Counted from the first letter of the stretch, positions 8,152-17,303 are shown. The stretch: 64,000 nucleotides of DNA from Ureibacillus yapensis (GCF_003515775.1 NZ_QWEI01000004.1:62001-126000), one strand, 5' to 3'. Notes: a model not told the origin generated them from the letters alone. Numbers and translations: made by a program.

Positions 8152-9570
8152 ATGCGGGTGACTTTGGGAAGACAAAAAGTTGCTGTAGTGGGTGGTGGAA
8201 TCACTGGTTTAACTGCAGCGTACTATTTACAAAAGAATGCACAACTGAATAATTTGCCTCTGGATGTTGTTTTAATAGAATCATCTCTTCGCCTCGGGGG
8301 GAAAATTGAAACTTTGAGAAAAGATCAATTTATTATCGAACGGGGTCCGGAATCCTTTTTAGACTATAACGGCAGTGTGCGCGGATTAGCAAAGGATTTG
8401 GGGATTGACCAACAGATGGTCTCAAACAACGAAGGACAAACTTATGTAGCGGTAGGCAGTCAATTGTATCCCATTCCAGCAAATTTAATTTTTGGTGGCC
8501 CTCTTGAAGTCACTCCATTCATTACTTCCGGCTTGTTTTCCTTAAGCGGGAAAATTCGCGCAGCAGGAGACTTATTATTGCCAAAAACGAAAGATCAGGA
8601 AGATGAGCCAATCGGTGATTTCTTTAGACGTCGTTTTGGCAAGGAAGTTGTAGAAAATTTGGTGGAACCCGTCCTTGCAGGAACTTTTGCAGGGGACATC
8701 GATCATTTAAGCATCAAGTCCATGTTTCCTCAATTTTATCAGCTGGAAAAACAATATCGCAGTTTGATTGTGGGCATGAAAAAATCCGGGGAAACGTTGA
8801 AAAGCGGGCATGCCGAATCTTATCAATCATTCCAGAATGGTCTGGGGACATTAGTTGAGGCACTGGAAGAAGAGCTGTCGTCCATTTCCATTTTGAAAGG
8901 GCTAAAAGTAGAATCGATGGATACTCTAAATGATGGTTCGGTTCAGTTATTTTTCAATAATATGGCGCCGATTAAGTGTGATGCGGTTATAATGACAACG
9001 CCATTTAATGCGGCAAAAGATATTTTGGATTTATCTGGTGTGCTTGATCCTCTGCCGAAAATGCAATATGCTACCATTGCAACGGTCAACATGGCTTTTA
9101 ACCAGCAAGAGACAGAGAAATACAAAGAGGCAATGAACTTTTTTGTTTCGAGAAATAGTGACCTTGCCATTACCACATGTACATGGTGCAATCATAAATG
9201 GAATAATGTGGCGCCGGATGGCTTTGATTTGCTGAGAGTCTACATTGGCCGGGTTGGCGATGAAACGATTGTTGAGCTGTCCGATAGCGACATCGAAAAA
9301 ACCGTACTTTCGGATTTGAAAAAGGCAATCGGTCTCGACCAGGCCCCTCTTTTTACAGTCGTTTCCCGATGGAAGGAAGCGATGCCTCAGTACACGGTTG
9401 GGCATGAAGAGCGAATGGACTTGCTGAGAGAGCAACTATATCCCGATTTTCCAAACGTAAAGCTCGTCGGCAGTTCATACGAAGGAATCAGTGTACCGGA
9501 TTGTGTGTCACAAGGCAAAAAGGCTGCAGAAGAAATGTTAAAAGAAATATTCGAAATGCAGGTTTCTTAA
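8152..9570 (+). CDS. hemY: Coproporphyrinogen III oxidase HemY (CgoX)
   Basis: A flavoprotein that oxidises coproporphyrinogen III to coproporphyrin III, the substrate of the neighbouring HemH. The 472-residue product starts with an FAD dinucleotide-binding motif (VAVVGGGITGLTAAYYL, from about residue 10) and ends with the SYEGISVPDCVSQGK motif of the family. The ATG at 8152 follows AGGAAG; a GTG two codons further on is possible. It is the last gene of the operon and is followed by a terminator. Confidence 0.94.
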   Translation: MRVTLGRQKVAVVGGGITGLTAAYYLQKNAQLNNLPLDVVLIESSLRLGGKIETLRKDQFIIERGPESFLDYNGSVRGLAKDLGIDQQMVSNNEGQTYVAVGSQLYPIPANLIFGGPLEVTPFITSGLFSLSGKIRAAGDLLLPKTKDQEDEPIGDFFRRRFGKEVVENLVEPVLAGTFAGDIDHLSIKSMFPQFYQLEKQYRSLIVGMKKSGETLKSGHAESYQSFQNGLGTLVEALEEELSSISILKGLKVESMDTLNDGSVQLFFNNMAPIKCDAVIMTTPFNAAKDILDLSGVLDPLPKMQYATIATVNMAFNQQETEKYKEAMNFFVSRNSDLAITTCTWCNHKWNNVAPDGFDLLRVYIGRVGDETIVELSDSDIEKTVLSDLKKAIGLDQAPLFTVVSRWKEAMPQYTVGHEERMDLLREQLYPDFPNVKLVGSSYEGISVPDCVSQGKKAAEEMLKEIFEMQVS

Positions 9571-9575
9571 CATGC

Positions 9576-9618
9576 GCTGTCTAAATCTCCTGGAAAAGGT
9601 GGTTAGGCAGCTTTTTTT
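9576..9618 (+). terminator. Terminator of hemEHY
   Basis: A stem with GCTG/CAGC base and CTAA/TTAG segment (9576-9611) is followed by seven T. Confidence 0.85.
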
Positions 9619-9751
9619 ATTTTTATGGCTTTCTATTAATTCACAATATGTTCGATAGGACAGGCTGCGAGGATACGCTATACTAATATTGGTTCAGGAT
9701 TTTCCATTTAAACCATAGGGTGAGTAATAGCAAACACTGGGGGAACAAGAA

Positions 9752-10288
9752 ATGAAAAAGTGGTTAGTGAGTTTAGTGGTGGTGCCAGCCTTATTAATGG
9801 GCTGTTCATCTAATGAAGCGGAAGTAGATACAAATGATGAGCCTGTAGACGTGGCAGCTTTGGAAGTAATCGTGGATATTTTGACGCCGGAAAAGGTTGG
9901 GGTCAACGAAACGGTGGAATTGGCTGCGCATGTTTCCCAAAATAATGAAAATGTCAATGATGCGGAAGCGGTTCAATTTGAAGTATGGGAATCGGGTTAT
10001 CGTGACCAAGCCCAAAAGATTGACGGCAAGTTGGATGGGGATGGCGTATACAAAGCAGAAACAGCATTCGATCATGATGGAGTCTACTATATGTTTGCCC
10101 ACATAACGGCGCGCGGCCTGCATGTGATGCCTAAACAACAAATCATTGCGGGGAACCCCGACATGAGCAAAGTAAAAGAAGACGATAGCGATCAGTCCAT
10201 GGATATGGGTGAAGATCACGGAGACATGTCTGAAGAGGAAATGAACCATGATCAAACAGAAGCTCATAACGAAGGGAATCACAAGTAA
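9752..10288 (+). CDS. YtkA/FixH-like lipoprotein with Met/His-rich tail
   Basis: A 178-residue secreted lipoprotein. The signal peptide ends in the lipobox LLMGC with Cys18 as the likely lipid anchor. Residues about 36-135 form a single immunoglobulin-like domain of the YtkA/FixH type (EVIVDILTPEKVGVNETVEL to HVMPKQQIIAG). The last 40 residues are acidic with repeated Met, His and Asp (SMDMGEDHGDM, EEEMNHD, EAHNEGNHK), which suggests metal binding. YtkA domains occur near copper and cytochrome oxidase genes in other species; a copper role here is inference. Confidence 0.75.
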   Translation: MKKWLVSLVVVPALLMGCSSNEAEVDTNDEPVDVAALEVIVDILTPEKVGVNETVELAAHVSQNNENVNDAEAVQFEVWESGYRDQAQKIDGKLDGDGVYKAETAFDHDGVYYMFAHITARGLHVMPKQQIIAGNPDMSKVKEDDSDQSMDMGEDHGDMSEEEMNHDQTEAHNEGNHK

Positions 10289-10318
10289 AAAGTAAATGGT
10301 TTTCAAATAGCGCAATGG

Positions 10319-10353
10319 GAGTAGAAGGGAATACGGCCTTCTGCTCTTTTTTT
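10319..10353 (+). terminator. Terminator of the YtkA-like gene
   Basis: GAG-t-AGAAGG pairs with CCTTCT-g-CTC and is followed by seven T. Confidence 0.85.
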
Positions 10354-10444
10354 AATTCTATTATATTTTTGAAAGGCAAATGGAGGAAAAAATAATCTGA
10401 GTGAGGTGCATTTCATAAAGGGAATGATGCCTACAGACGGGATT

Positions 10445-10710
10445 GAGGTTTGAAAGGTTATATAGGAGAGGGTAAATGACCTTTCCCACGGGGATTGAGG
10501 TTGAAGGTTATATAGAAGTGCTGTAAATGCCCTTTTACGCACGATTAGAGGTTGAAAGGTTAAATAGCAGTGCTGTAAATACCCTTTGAAGTGGAAATTG
10601 GATTAAAAAGGAAACATAGAAGTGCTGTAAATGCCTTTTAACCCAGGATCTAGCTTTAAAAGGTTATATAGCAACGTTTTTAATCCTCTTTCAAAATGGA
10701 TCTGGCTGGG
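10445..10710. repeat. 52-bp tandem array B
   Basis: Degenerate tandem units between the convergent YtkA-like gene and yhfH. The unit begins GAGGTTGAAAGGTTATATAG; anchors lie at 10445, 10497, 10548, 10600, about 10652 and about 10703, a spacing of 52, 51, 52, 52 and 51. Each unit has an AAAGG half and an inverted CCTTT half. The sequence does not resemble arrays A, C or D closely. Shadow reading frames cross it but none has a credible start. Confidence 0.88.
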
Positions 10711-10738
10711 GGTACTTAATCAAATTACAAAAAACATG

Positions 10739-10783
10739 AAAAACCCCACAAAACGAAGTCTCTTGGCTTTGTTTTGTGGGGTT
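10739..10783 (-). terminator. Terminator of yhfH
   Basis: A perfect 13-bp stem (AACCCCACAAAAC with its complement) has a T run on the minus-strand side, about 115 bases past the yhfH stop. Confidence 0.85.
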
Positions 10784-10897
10784 AATTGAGCGAAAGAATC
10801 AAACTTTCGCAGTCTAGTAAAATAGTGTAAGCATTTTACTTATAGGTTCATCTTTTTCTAGGTGTAGATTGCAAGAAATCAATAATACGACGGACGA

Positions 10898-11023
10898 CTA
10901 TAAAGAGTTACATTTTTCGCAAGTGCTGCTGTAGCATTCGCTTTGTTCTTCAATTTTCTCTCCACATTGTACACAAACTTTATCGGGTAGATTTTTGAAA
11001 AATTCCACTACATTTTCTAACAT
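10898..11023 (-). CDS. yhfH: Small zinc-ribbon protein YhfH
   Basis: A 41-residue protein that a length cut-off easily misses. It begins MLENVVEFFKNLPDKVCVQC and contains CVQC, then CYSSTCEKC, a treble of cysteines that fits a small zinc-binding knuckle. Length and sequence match the YhfH family. An AAGGAGGGG site precedes the ATG (11021-11023) by about nine bases. In B. subtilis yhfH is also close to lplJ (yhfJ). The function is not known. Confidence 0.85.
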   Translation of the reverse strand: MLENVVEFFKNLPDKVCVQCGEKIEEQSECYSSTCEKCNSL

Positions 11024-11185
11024 GCGTAAGCCCCTCCTTTTGGACATCTGTTATATTACTGATTTGATATTTCTAATTGTATTATAACAGTTTCGTTTCG
11101 TCAACACCTTTTCCTTTAAAAAAGTAAATTTTCTGAATTCTCTACTTAAAGCATGAATTTTACTTGCTGAAAGAGAAAAAAATAT

Positions 11186-11236
11186 CCTAACTTAGTCGTT
11201 AGGTGTTAAACTTCATTCAGTGGAACACCACTGAAA
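11186..11236. repeat. Two perfect small hairpins
   Basis: CCTAAC-ttagtc-GTTAGG (11186-11203) and TTCAGTGG-aaca-CCACTGAA (11217-11236) stand next to each other, just before the first copy of the double-hairpin repeat. They have no T tail, so a terminator role is not supported. Confidence 0.6.
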
Positions 11237-11240
11237 CTAA

Positions 11241-11303
11241 TGAACTTAGACTAAGAACGCCACATCCTGTGGCAATGTCTAAGTGACCAACATCCTGTTG
11301 GCC
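11241..11303 (+). repeat. Double-hairpin repeat, copy S1
   Basis: The outer stem CTTAGAC/GTCTAAG (11245-11251, 11277-11283) encloses the hairpin GCCAC-ATCCT-GTGGC; after TGA a second hairpin CCAAC-ATCCT-GTTGG follows (11287-11301). The same architecture with different stem bases occurs at S2 and S3. Confidence 0.85.
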
Positions 11304-11349
11304 TTAAGCCTCCGGCGGATGTCACAGATTTTTAAAGGAATTTTTAAGA

Positions 11350-11412
11350 GGAAGTTAGCCTAGGGTCGTCGCGTCCTGCGACAACGGCTAACTGACCTGC
11401 ATCGTGCAGGCC
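11350..11412 (+). repeat. Double-hairpin repeat, copy S2
   Basis: The outer stem AGTTAGCC/GGCTAACT (11353-11360, 11386-11393) encloses GTCGC-GTCCT-GCGAC, and then CCTGCA-tcg-TGCAGG follows (11396-11410). All three stems differ in sequence from S1 but pair perfectly. It ends about 100 bases before lplJ. The stretch between S1 and S2 (a CTCCGGCGGATGTCACAG segment) shows no gene. Confidence 0.85.
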
Positions 11413-11512
11413 CTAGCTCGATAAAATCTGGACCCAAATACGCCAAGGCGCATTTGATCATACACTCCGTTCCATTTTGGTGTAAAATAGAGCCCAAAGA
11501 GGAGTGGAAACC

Positions 11513-12505
11513 ATGTATTTTATTGATAATAAAGGGATTACAGACCCACGCATCAATTTGGCGATTGAAGAATATGTTCTTCGAAATATGGATATTGAAC
11601 AGGATGACTATTTGCTGTTCTATATTAATCAACCATCTATTATCATCGGAAAAAACCAGAACACAATCGAGGAAATTAATACAGATTATGTTGAGGAAAA
11701 TGACATCATTGTGGTGCGTCGATTATCGGGTGGCGGGGCTGTGTATCATGATTTAAATAATTTGAATTTCAGCTTTTTAACAAAAGATGACGGCAATAGT
11801 TTTCATAATTACAAGAAGTTCACACAGCCCGTGGTGGATGCATTGGCCAAGCTAGGGGTGAGTGCCGAACTTTCGGGCAGAAATGATATTATGGCGGAAG
11901 GCAAAAAGGTATCGGGGAACGCTCAATACGCAACTAGGGGGCGGATGTTCAGCCACGGTACGCTATTATTCAAAACCGATGTCGATGCGGTAGTTTCGGC
12001 GTTAAAAGTGAAAAAAGACAAAATAGAATCTAAAGGAATTAAGTCTGTGCGTTCACGTGTAGGGAATATATCAGATTTTCTGAAAGAACCCATGACCATC
12101 GAAGAATTCCGAATGATAATTTTAAAATCCATCTTTGGCGGCGAAGAAAACATTCAGTATTATGAACTAACTGAAGAAGATTGGAAGAAAATCCACGAGA
12201 TCTCCGAGCAGCGCTATCAAAAATGGGAATGGAACTATGGCAAGTCACCTCGTTTCAACATCCAAAAAACGAATCGATTCCCATCAGGCAGCATCGACAT
12301 TCGCATGGAAGTCAACAAAGGAATCATCGAAGAAATCAAAATCTATGGGGACTTTTTTGGTGTAGGCGATGTACAAGATATTGAAAAGCTTTTAGTCGGA
12401 GAAAAATATGATCGCGCCACGATTGAGGAAAAACTGGAAGCAATCGACACAACGCATTATTTCGGAGCAGTTTCCAAGGAAGACTTTTTGAAGTTAATCT
12501 ATTAA
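11513..12505 (+). CDS. lplJ: Lipoate-protein ligase LplJ
   Basis: Attaches lipoate to lipoyl domains of 2-oxoacid dehydrogenases and GcvH. The 330-residue product contains the ligase core RRLSGGGAVYHDL (about 69-81) and the lysine-bearing loop NDIMAEGKKVSGNAQ (about 124-138), plus the accessory C-terminal domain. It aligns along its whole length with B. subtilis LplJ. I chose the ATG at 11513, eight bases after AGAGGAG; a GTG at 11504 overlaps that site. Confidence 0.94.
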   Translation: MYFIDNKGITDPRINLAIEEYVLRNMDIEQDDYLLFYINQPSIIIGKNQNTIEEINTDYVEENDIIVVRRLSGGGAVYHDLNNLNFSFLTKDDGNSFHNYKKFTQPVVDALAKLGVSAELSGRNDIMAEGKKVSGNAQYATRGRMFSHGTLLFKTDVDAVVSALKVKKDKIESKGIKSVRSRVGNISDFLKEPMTIEEFRMIILKSIFGGEENIQYYELTEEDWKKIHEISEQRYQKWEWNYGKSPRFNIQKTNRFPSGSIDIRMEVNKGIIEEIKIYGDFFGVGDVQDIEKLLVGEKYDRATIEEKLEAIDTTHYFGAVSKEDFLKLIY

Positions 12506-12709
12506 ATTATGCAATGACTCTTTTTAGGGTCATTTTTTTGTGGAAAAAAGAATTTTGGCGCTTCCAGCAGTGTCTGGTTTATGGGCAATCGACTTTTTGA
12601 TACACTAATGAAGTAATACATTGAAGACACACATGTTTTGGCAACAGAGCTTGATAGCAGACATGTTATTCTATAGTTTGTACATTCCATTGCATAAGGA
12701 GGAATGAGC

Positions 12710-13414
12710 ATGGAAAATAACCGAATTTTTATCGTGGAGGATGACCAAAAAATCGCCTCCCTTTTAGCTGATACATTAAGAAAATATCAATATGAAGTCG
12801 AAATGGTCCGGAACTTTGAAAACATTGTGGAAGAATCCACCGCTTTCAACCCACACATCATTTTGCTGGACATCAATCTCCCATCTTATGATGGCTATTA
12901 CTGGTGCAGGCAATTGCGGCAACATACAAAATGCCCCATCCTCTTCATATCTGCGCGTTCGGGAGAAATGGATCAAATTTTCGCTTTGGAAAATGGCGGA
13001 GATGATTTTATCACTAAACCGTTCAACTATGAAATCGTCCTGGCGAAAATCAAGAGCCATCTAAGAAGGACGTATGGTGAATATTCCGCCAGACAAGAAG
13101 AACGCACGATTAGTTTAGGACAGTTAACGCTTTACCTGGAGCGAATGGAACTGCATAAAAAAGATGTGGAGATTCCGCTGCAAAAGAAAGAATGCATCAT
13201 ATTGGACTTATTGATGGGACAATCCCCAAAAGTGGTCTCCCGTGAAAAATTACTGGAGGAACTTTGGGATGATCAAGCCTTTGTTGATGAAAATACACTC
13301 AATGTGAATATGACCCGCGTTCGAAAGAAGCTTGCGGATTATGGCATCGTCTCGTCAATTGAAACAGTGCGCGGAGCTGGTTACCGGTTTGTTTTAAACT
13401 CGGAGGAAATGTAA
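12710..13414 (+). CDS. BceR-like response regulator
   Basis: A 234-residue OmpR/PhoB-type regulator. The receiver domain (1-120) has the acidic pair D11/D12, phospho-acceptor D54 (LLDINLP) and K103 (TKPF). The C-terminal winged helix (about 130-230) ends with TVRGAGYRF. The ATG at 12710 is seven bases after AAGGAGG; an ATG at 12704 is too close. It overlaps the kinase gene by one base and heads a BceRSAB-type module. Confidence 0.9.
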   Translation: MENNRIFIVEDDQKIASLLADTLRKYQYEVEMVRNFENIVEESTAFNPHIILLDINLPSYDGYYWCRQLRQHTKCPILFISARSGEMDQIFALENGGDDFITKPFNYEIVLAKIKSHLRRTYGEYSARQEERTISLGQLTLYLERMELHKKDVEIPLQKKECIILDLLMGQSPKVVSREKLLEELWDDQAFVDENTLNVNMTRVRKKLADYGIVSSIETVRGAGYRFVLNSEEM

Positions 13415-14400
13415 TGGGGTTAAAGATTTTTATAAAAGAAAATTTATCCTTCCTATTATTTGAGCTCATTATCGTGCTTTTTATTTTATCTGTCTATTGG
13501 CTGGACGGCTTCCGAAATATAAGCACAGCGATATACACGATTGTAATCAGTATGGTACTAATTCTATCCTTTTTGGGGATACGCTATTTTTTAAGACAAA
13601 GCTATTTAAATAAAATCTCCCAGCTGCCAAACACGATGGAAGATGCTTTGCAGAAAAATGCCAAGTCCATTGAACATATCCAGACGGAAAATTATTTGCA
13701 TGAGCTTTATCGCGTTTACCAACATGAAGTCCAAGCATTGTATGCCTCGCAGACTCGACAAGAGAAGTTTATGAATCAATGGATCCACCAGATGAAAACC
13801 CCTGTGGCGGTATTGGAGTTGCTGCTGCAGGAAGAAGAGCCGCTTGACAAAAAAAGCGTTCAAGAAGAAGTTGACCGCATTAAACGAGGTCTTGAAATGG
13901 TCTTGATGAATGCGCGTCTGGAAAAATTTGAAGAAGATATGCAAATTGAACAAGTAAACCTGAAGCAGATTGTCACGGCAACAATCAATGAAAACAAACG
14001 TTTATTTATTACACATCACGTTTTCCCGGAAACGCAAATCGACGAAGAGTTAGTGGTTGCAAGCGATTCAAAATGGTTAAAATTTATGTTGGAGCAATTT
14101 GTCACAAATGCCGTGAAATACACATTCGAAGAGAATAAACGGGTTTACATCACTGCGACGAATCATGATTCAGAAATAAAGTTAACCATCCGGGATGAAG
14201 GCATCGGGATTCCCAAGTCGGATTTATCAAGGGTGACAAAACCCTTTTTCACCGGAGAAAATGGACGGAAAACGGGTGAATCCACAGGAATGGGACTTTA
14301 TTTGGCAAAAGAAATTTGCGAAAAACTGGGTCATGAATTGGAAATCGATTCCGAAGTTGGTGCCGGGACAACTATCACACTGACGTTTCTTAAAGGATAA
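13414..14400 (+). CDS. BceS-like intramembrane-sensing histidine kinase
   Basis: A 328-residue kinase with two N-terminal membrane helices (about 11-28 and 38-60) joined by a very short loop and no extracellular domain, the hallmark of BceS-type sensors. The H-box is WIHQMKTPV with H125. The ATPase domain has the N-box FVTNAVKY, the G1 box DEGIGIP and the G2 box GMGLYLAKEI. Such kinases sense antimicrobial peptides through their paired ABC transporter. It is coupled to the regulator by a one-base overlap. Confidence 0.9.
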   Translation: MGLKIFIKENLSFLLFELIIVLFILSVYWLDGFRNISTAIYTIVISMVLILSFLGIRYFLRQSYLNKISQLPNTMEDALQKNAKSIEHIQTENYLHELYRVYQHEVQALYASQTRQEKFMNQWIHQMKTPVAVLELLLQEEEPLDKKSVQEEVDRIKRGLEMVLMNARLEKFEEDMQIEQVNLKQIVTATINENKRLFITHHVFPETQIDEELVVASDSKWLKFMLEQFVTNAVKYTFEENKRVYITATNHDSEIKLTIRDEGIGIPKSDLSRVTKPFFTGENGRKTGESTGMGLYLAKEICEKLGHELEIDSEVGAGTTITLTFLKG

Positions 14401-14402
14401 CG

Positions 14403-14520
14403 AGAAAAGCGAAAGGCGCCCTGCTTAACCCCAAAAGATTTTGAAGACTCGGACAAGAAGGTATTTAAATCTTCTTTGGAGGAGTAGAAACGGTCGAGGG
14501 GCTGGGTGCCGGAGCTATAC
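14403..14520 (-). repeat. Long-hairpin repeat, copy R1
   Basis: Read on the minus strand, it starts TATAGCTCCGGCACCCAGCC and ends GCAGGGCGCCTTTCGCTTTT, so the ends pair as a long hairpin. Related copies lie at 32003-32124 and 41237-41417. It sits between the kinase gene and the ABC ATPase gene, inside what should be one operon. Confidence 0.82.
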
Positions 14521-14554
14521 ACTAGTGAAGTAAAAAACAAAGAGGGATGCACAA

Positions 14555-15331
14555 ATGCCAATACTGCAAATAGAGGATGTTACGAAAGTATACGAAGGGA
14601 AAGTAACGCACCGTGCGTTGAACCAGCTTACTTTTGAAGTTGAAAAAGGCGAGTTTTTAGCTGTGATGGGCCCCTCTGGCAGCGGAAAATCAACTTTGCT
14701 TAATCTCATTTCAACAATTGATCGGCCCACTTCAGGAGAGATTATTTTCAACGATATTAAACCGCAAAACTTGAACAGCACTGAGCTGGCCTTTTTCAGA
14801 AGACGCGAGCTTGGCTTTGTGTTCCAGGATTTTAATTTACTGCCGATGTTGACGGTGGAAGAAAATATAGTTTTGCCCTTAACCTTGGACAATCAAACGG
14901 TGGAAGTAATGGAGCAGCGATTAGCCTCATTGGCGAAAAAACTTGATTTAACTCACTTTCTGCAAAAGCGACCGAATGAGATTTCAGGCGGACAAGCGCA
15001 AAGAGTGGCCATTGCACGTGCGTTAATTCATGAGCCGTCCATGATATTGGCTGATGAACCAACCGGGAATCTGGATTCCAACAGTTCGCGCGAAGTTCTG
15101 GAGTTATTGAGCAAGATTAATCGGGAAAGACAAGCAACAATTATCATGGTGACACATGATCCGATTGCGGCAAGTTTTTGTGATCGCGTGCTATTTATTA
15201 AAGATGGCGAGTTTTTCAATGAAATTCACCGTGATGATCGGCGCCAGACATTTTTTCAACGCATACTCAATGTGCTTAGTTTATTGGGGGGAGGACAAGT
15301 AGGTGACCTTTCATCAATTCGCTTACCGTAA
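14555..15331 (+). CDS. BceA-like ABC transporter ATPase
   Basis: A 258-residue ABC ATPase of the MacB/BceA group. Walker A is GPSGSGKST (39-47), the signature ISGGQAQR (143-150) and Walker B MILADEP (163-169). It overlaps the permease gene by 29 bases. The C-terminal tail past residue 225 is longer and more basic than usual, perhaps only because the overlap extends it. Predicted role with its permease: removal of, and signalling about, peptide antibiotics that bind lipid II-cycle intermediates (inference from the family). Confidence 0.9.
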   Translation: MPILQIEDVTKVYEGKVTHRALNQLTFEVEKGEFLAVMGPSGSGKSTLLNLISTIDRPTSGEIIFNDIKPQNLNSTELAFFRRRELGFVFQDFNLLPMLTVEENIVLPLTLDNQTVEVMEQRLASLAKKLDLTHFLQKRPNEISGGQAQRVAIARALIHEPSMILADEPTGNLDSNSSREVLELLSKINRERQATIIMVTHDPIAASFCDRVLFIKDGEFFNEIHRDDRRQTFFQRILNVLSLLGGGQVGDLSSIRLP

Positions 15332-17249
15332 CGTAATCCGCAATATCCGTATTTATGCCGCTTTTTTTATGGCGAGCTTTTTTTCGGTATTTGTATTTTT
15401 CATCTACTCCATGCTGCTGTTTCATCCGAAAATCGAAAATGGCTATTTGGGGAATGTACCGATTTTTTGGATGGTTATTGCTGAAATCATTCTTGTCGTT
15501 TTTTCATGGTTCTTTATATTTTACTCAATGAAGGCTTTTCTGGAAGCAAGAGCAAAGGAATTCGCGATTCTGCTGCACTTGGGAATGGATCGTCAGCAAC
15601 TTTCAAGGCTTGTCTTTTTGGAAACGATGATGATTGGGGCCATGTCCATTATACTGGGAATCCTTTTTGGCTATTCTTTTTCAAAATTCTTTTTTATGAT
15701 TGTTCGTGAAATTTTGTTGCTGGATGACTTGCCGCTGTATTTTTCCTTTGAACCGTTTTTATTAACAATCGCTGTTTATCTTAGTGCATTTATACTCGTT
15801 TCGTTAATTAGTGTCTACTTTGCACCGGAAAGAAGGATTATCGATTTATTATATGGCCCGAAAACGCAGGAAGTTAGTACTCTCTATACGAAACGCAAAG
15901 CCATTCTGGGGATTGTCTTAATCATTTTGGGATATGTCTTATCACTCCTGACAACCAGAACAACAATGATTCTATTTTCAATTTGTATTCCTGTCTTGAT
16001 TACTGTAGGGACCTATTTTTTCTTCATGGATACGATTCAGTATATTGTCGACCGCGTAAAAAGCAGGAAAAACGTTTATTGGAAAAAATCGAGGATGTTG
16101 TCCATAGCTGAACAGAGCATTACGTTTAAAAAGAATGGAAAAATGTTCTTTGTGATGGCCATGGTCACAACGTTGGCCTTTTTATCGATTGGATTGCTTG
16201 CCACGCTTTCTTCGTATACTTCTCAATACGACAAGTTGAATCCATTAGGGTTGATTTACAAAGGACATATTGATAATCCATTGGAGCTGCGGCATATTTC
16301 CTCGCTTGTCGCAGAGCTGGAGGAACAAGGCCTATCTTATCACTTAACTAGATTTACCGTACTGAAGCAAACATCATCTTTTACAAACTATGAAGTAGAA
16401 GTGTTCAGGGAATCTGATATTAATAGCTTGTTGTTTTCTTACGGATACCCGATGGTCCGGCTATCAAAGGGAGAGGGAATGTTCATTCCTTATTCGGAGG
16501 AATCCATTAAGCAGCTATCAAACAGAACAGTCCATACCGTATTGCTTGAAAATAAAGTACCAATTACCATTGATCAAGTATACCCGGAAATTATTTTCCC
16601 TTCTTCCATCATTAGTTTGAATTCGATTGTGATTAGCGATGAAGATTTTGCCCTGCTCGATCGCCCTTACATGGGTTATCCGGAAGAAGAACCAGGATAC
16701 CATTTATATACGTTTGATATTCCCCAGTGGGTAGAAGCAGCCGACATTGGGTACAAAATCCAGCAAGTTGTAGCAGCGGAATCTTCAAAAGTAGAATATT
16801 CAAAAGAAAAATATCCCCTTCCGTATTATTTTGAAAATGCAGGTTTGAATTATTCTTTTCTATTAGCAACCTATTCTTTATTTACGGTGGTGGGGCTATT
16901 GGTTGCGGCAGTCTTTCTGCTGGCTGCCGGAAGCTTTATTTACTTCAAAATACACACGAATTTAGAAGTTGAAAGGAAGAAATTTGATGTGCTAAGACGA
17001 ATGGGGATTTCCAATAAAGAATTAAAATCATTGGTAACCAAGCATTTGATGCCGCAATTTTTCTTGCCATTGGGAGTAGCGCTTCTGCATAGCTTATTTG
17101 CTTTTTTTGCGCTGCAAAGCATTCTGAAAAACTTTGCGAATGTCTCCATTGCTAAAGAAGTTGTATTTTCATTTTTGTTTTTGACGATTATCGAGTTGAT
17201 TTATTTTATGTTAATCAGATGGCGATATATCGCTTACGTGAGAGAGTAG
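15303..17249 (+). CDS. BceB-like ABC transporter permease
   Basis: A 648-residue FtsX-type permease. Hydrophobic segments at about 18-38, 56-76, 103-130, 150-170, 199-245 and 280-300 precede a large non-membrane region (about 310-530), and then three helices close the protein. This ten-helix layout with a roughly 200-residue extracellular domain is typical of BceB. The start is a GTG preceded by GGGAGGACAAGTAG, inside the end of the ATPase gene. Confidence 0.88.
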   Translation: MTFHQFAYRNVIRNIRIYAAFFMASFFSVFVFFIYSMLLFHPKIENGYLGNVPIFWMVIAEIILVVFSWFFIFYSMKAFLEARAKEFAILLHLGMDRQQLSRLVFLETMMIGAMSIILGILFGYSFSKFFFMIVREILLLDDLPLYFSFEPFLLTIAVYLSAFILVSLISVYFAPERRIIDLLYGPKTQEVSTLYTKRKAILGIVLIILGYVLSLLTTRTTMILFSICIPVLITVGTYFFFMDTIQYIVDRVKSRKNVYWKKSRMLSIAEQSITFKKNGKMFFVMAMVTTLAFLSIGLLATLSSYTSQYDKLNPLGLIYKGHIDNPLELRHISSLVAELEEQGLSYHLTRFTVLKQTSSFTNYEVEVFRESDINSLLFSYGYPMVRLSKGEGMFIPYSEESIKQLSNRTVHTVLLENKVPITIDQVYPEIIFPSSIISLNSIVISDEDFALLDRPYMGYPEEEPGYHLYTFDIPQWVEAADIGYKIQQVVAAESSKVEYSKEKYPLPYYFENAGLNYSFLLATYSLFTVVGLLVAAVFLLAAGSFIYFKIHTNLEVERKKFDVLRRMGISNKELKSLVTKHLMPQFFLPLGVALLHSLFAFFALQSILKNFANVSIAKEVVFSFLFLTIIELIYFMLIRWRYIAYVRE

Positions 17250-17303
17250 CCAGGACGGCAATATTATCTTGGTGAAACAATGTCCATAAAGGGGATGGAA
17301 GTA

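Noticed and set aside
10303-10542. Minus-strand open frame across array B
   Set aside because: It is a frame through tandem repeats with no ribosome site or family likeness. The same holds for frames at 4690-4980, 22596-22841 and 41021-41604.
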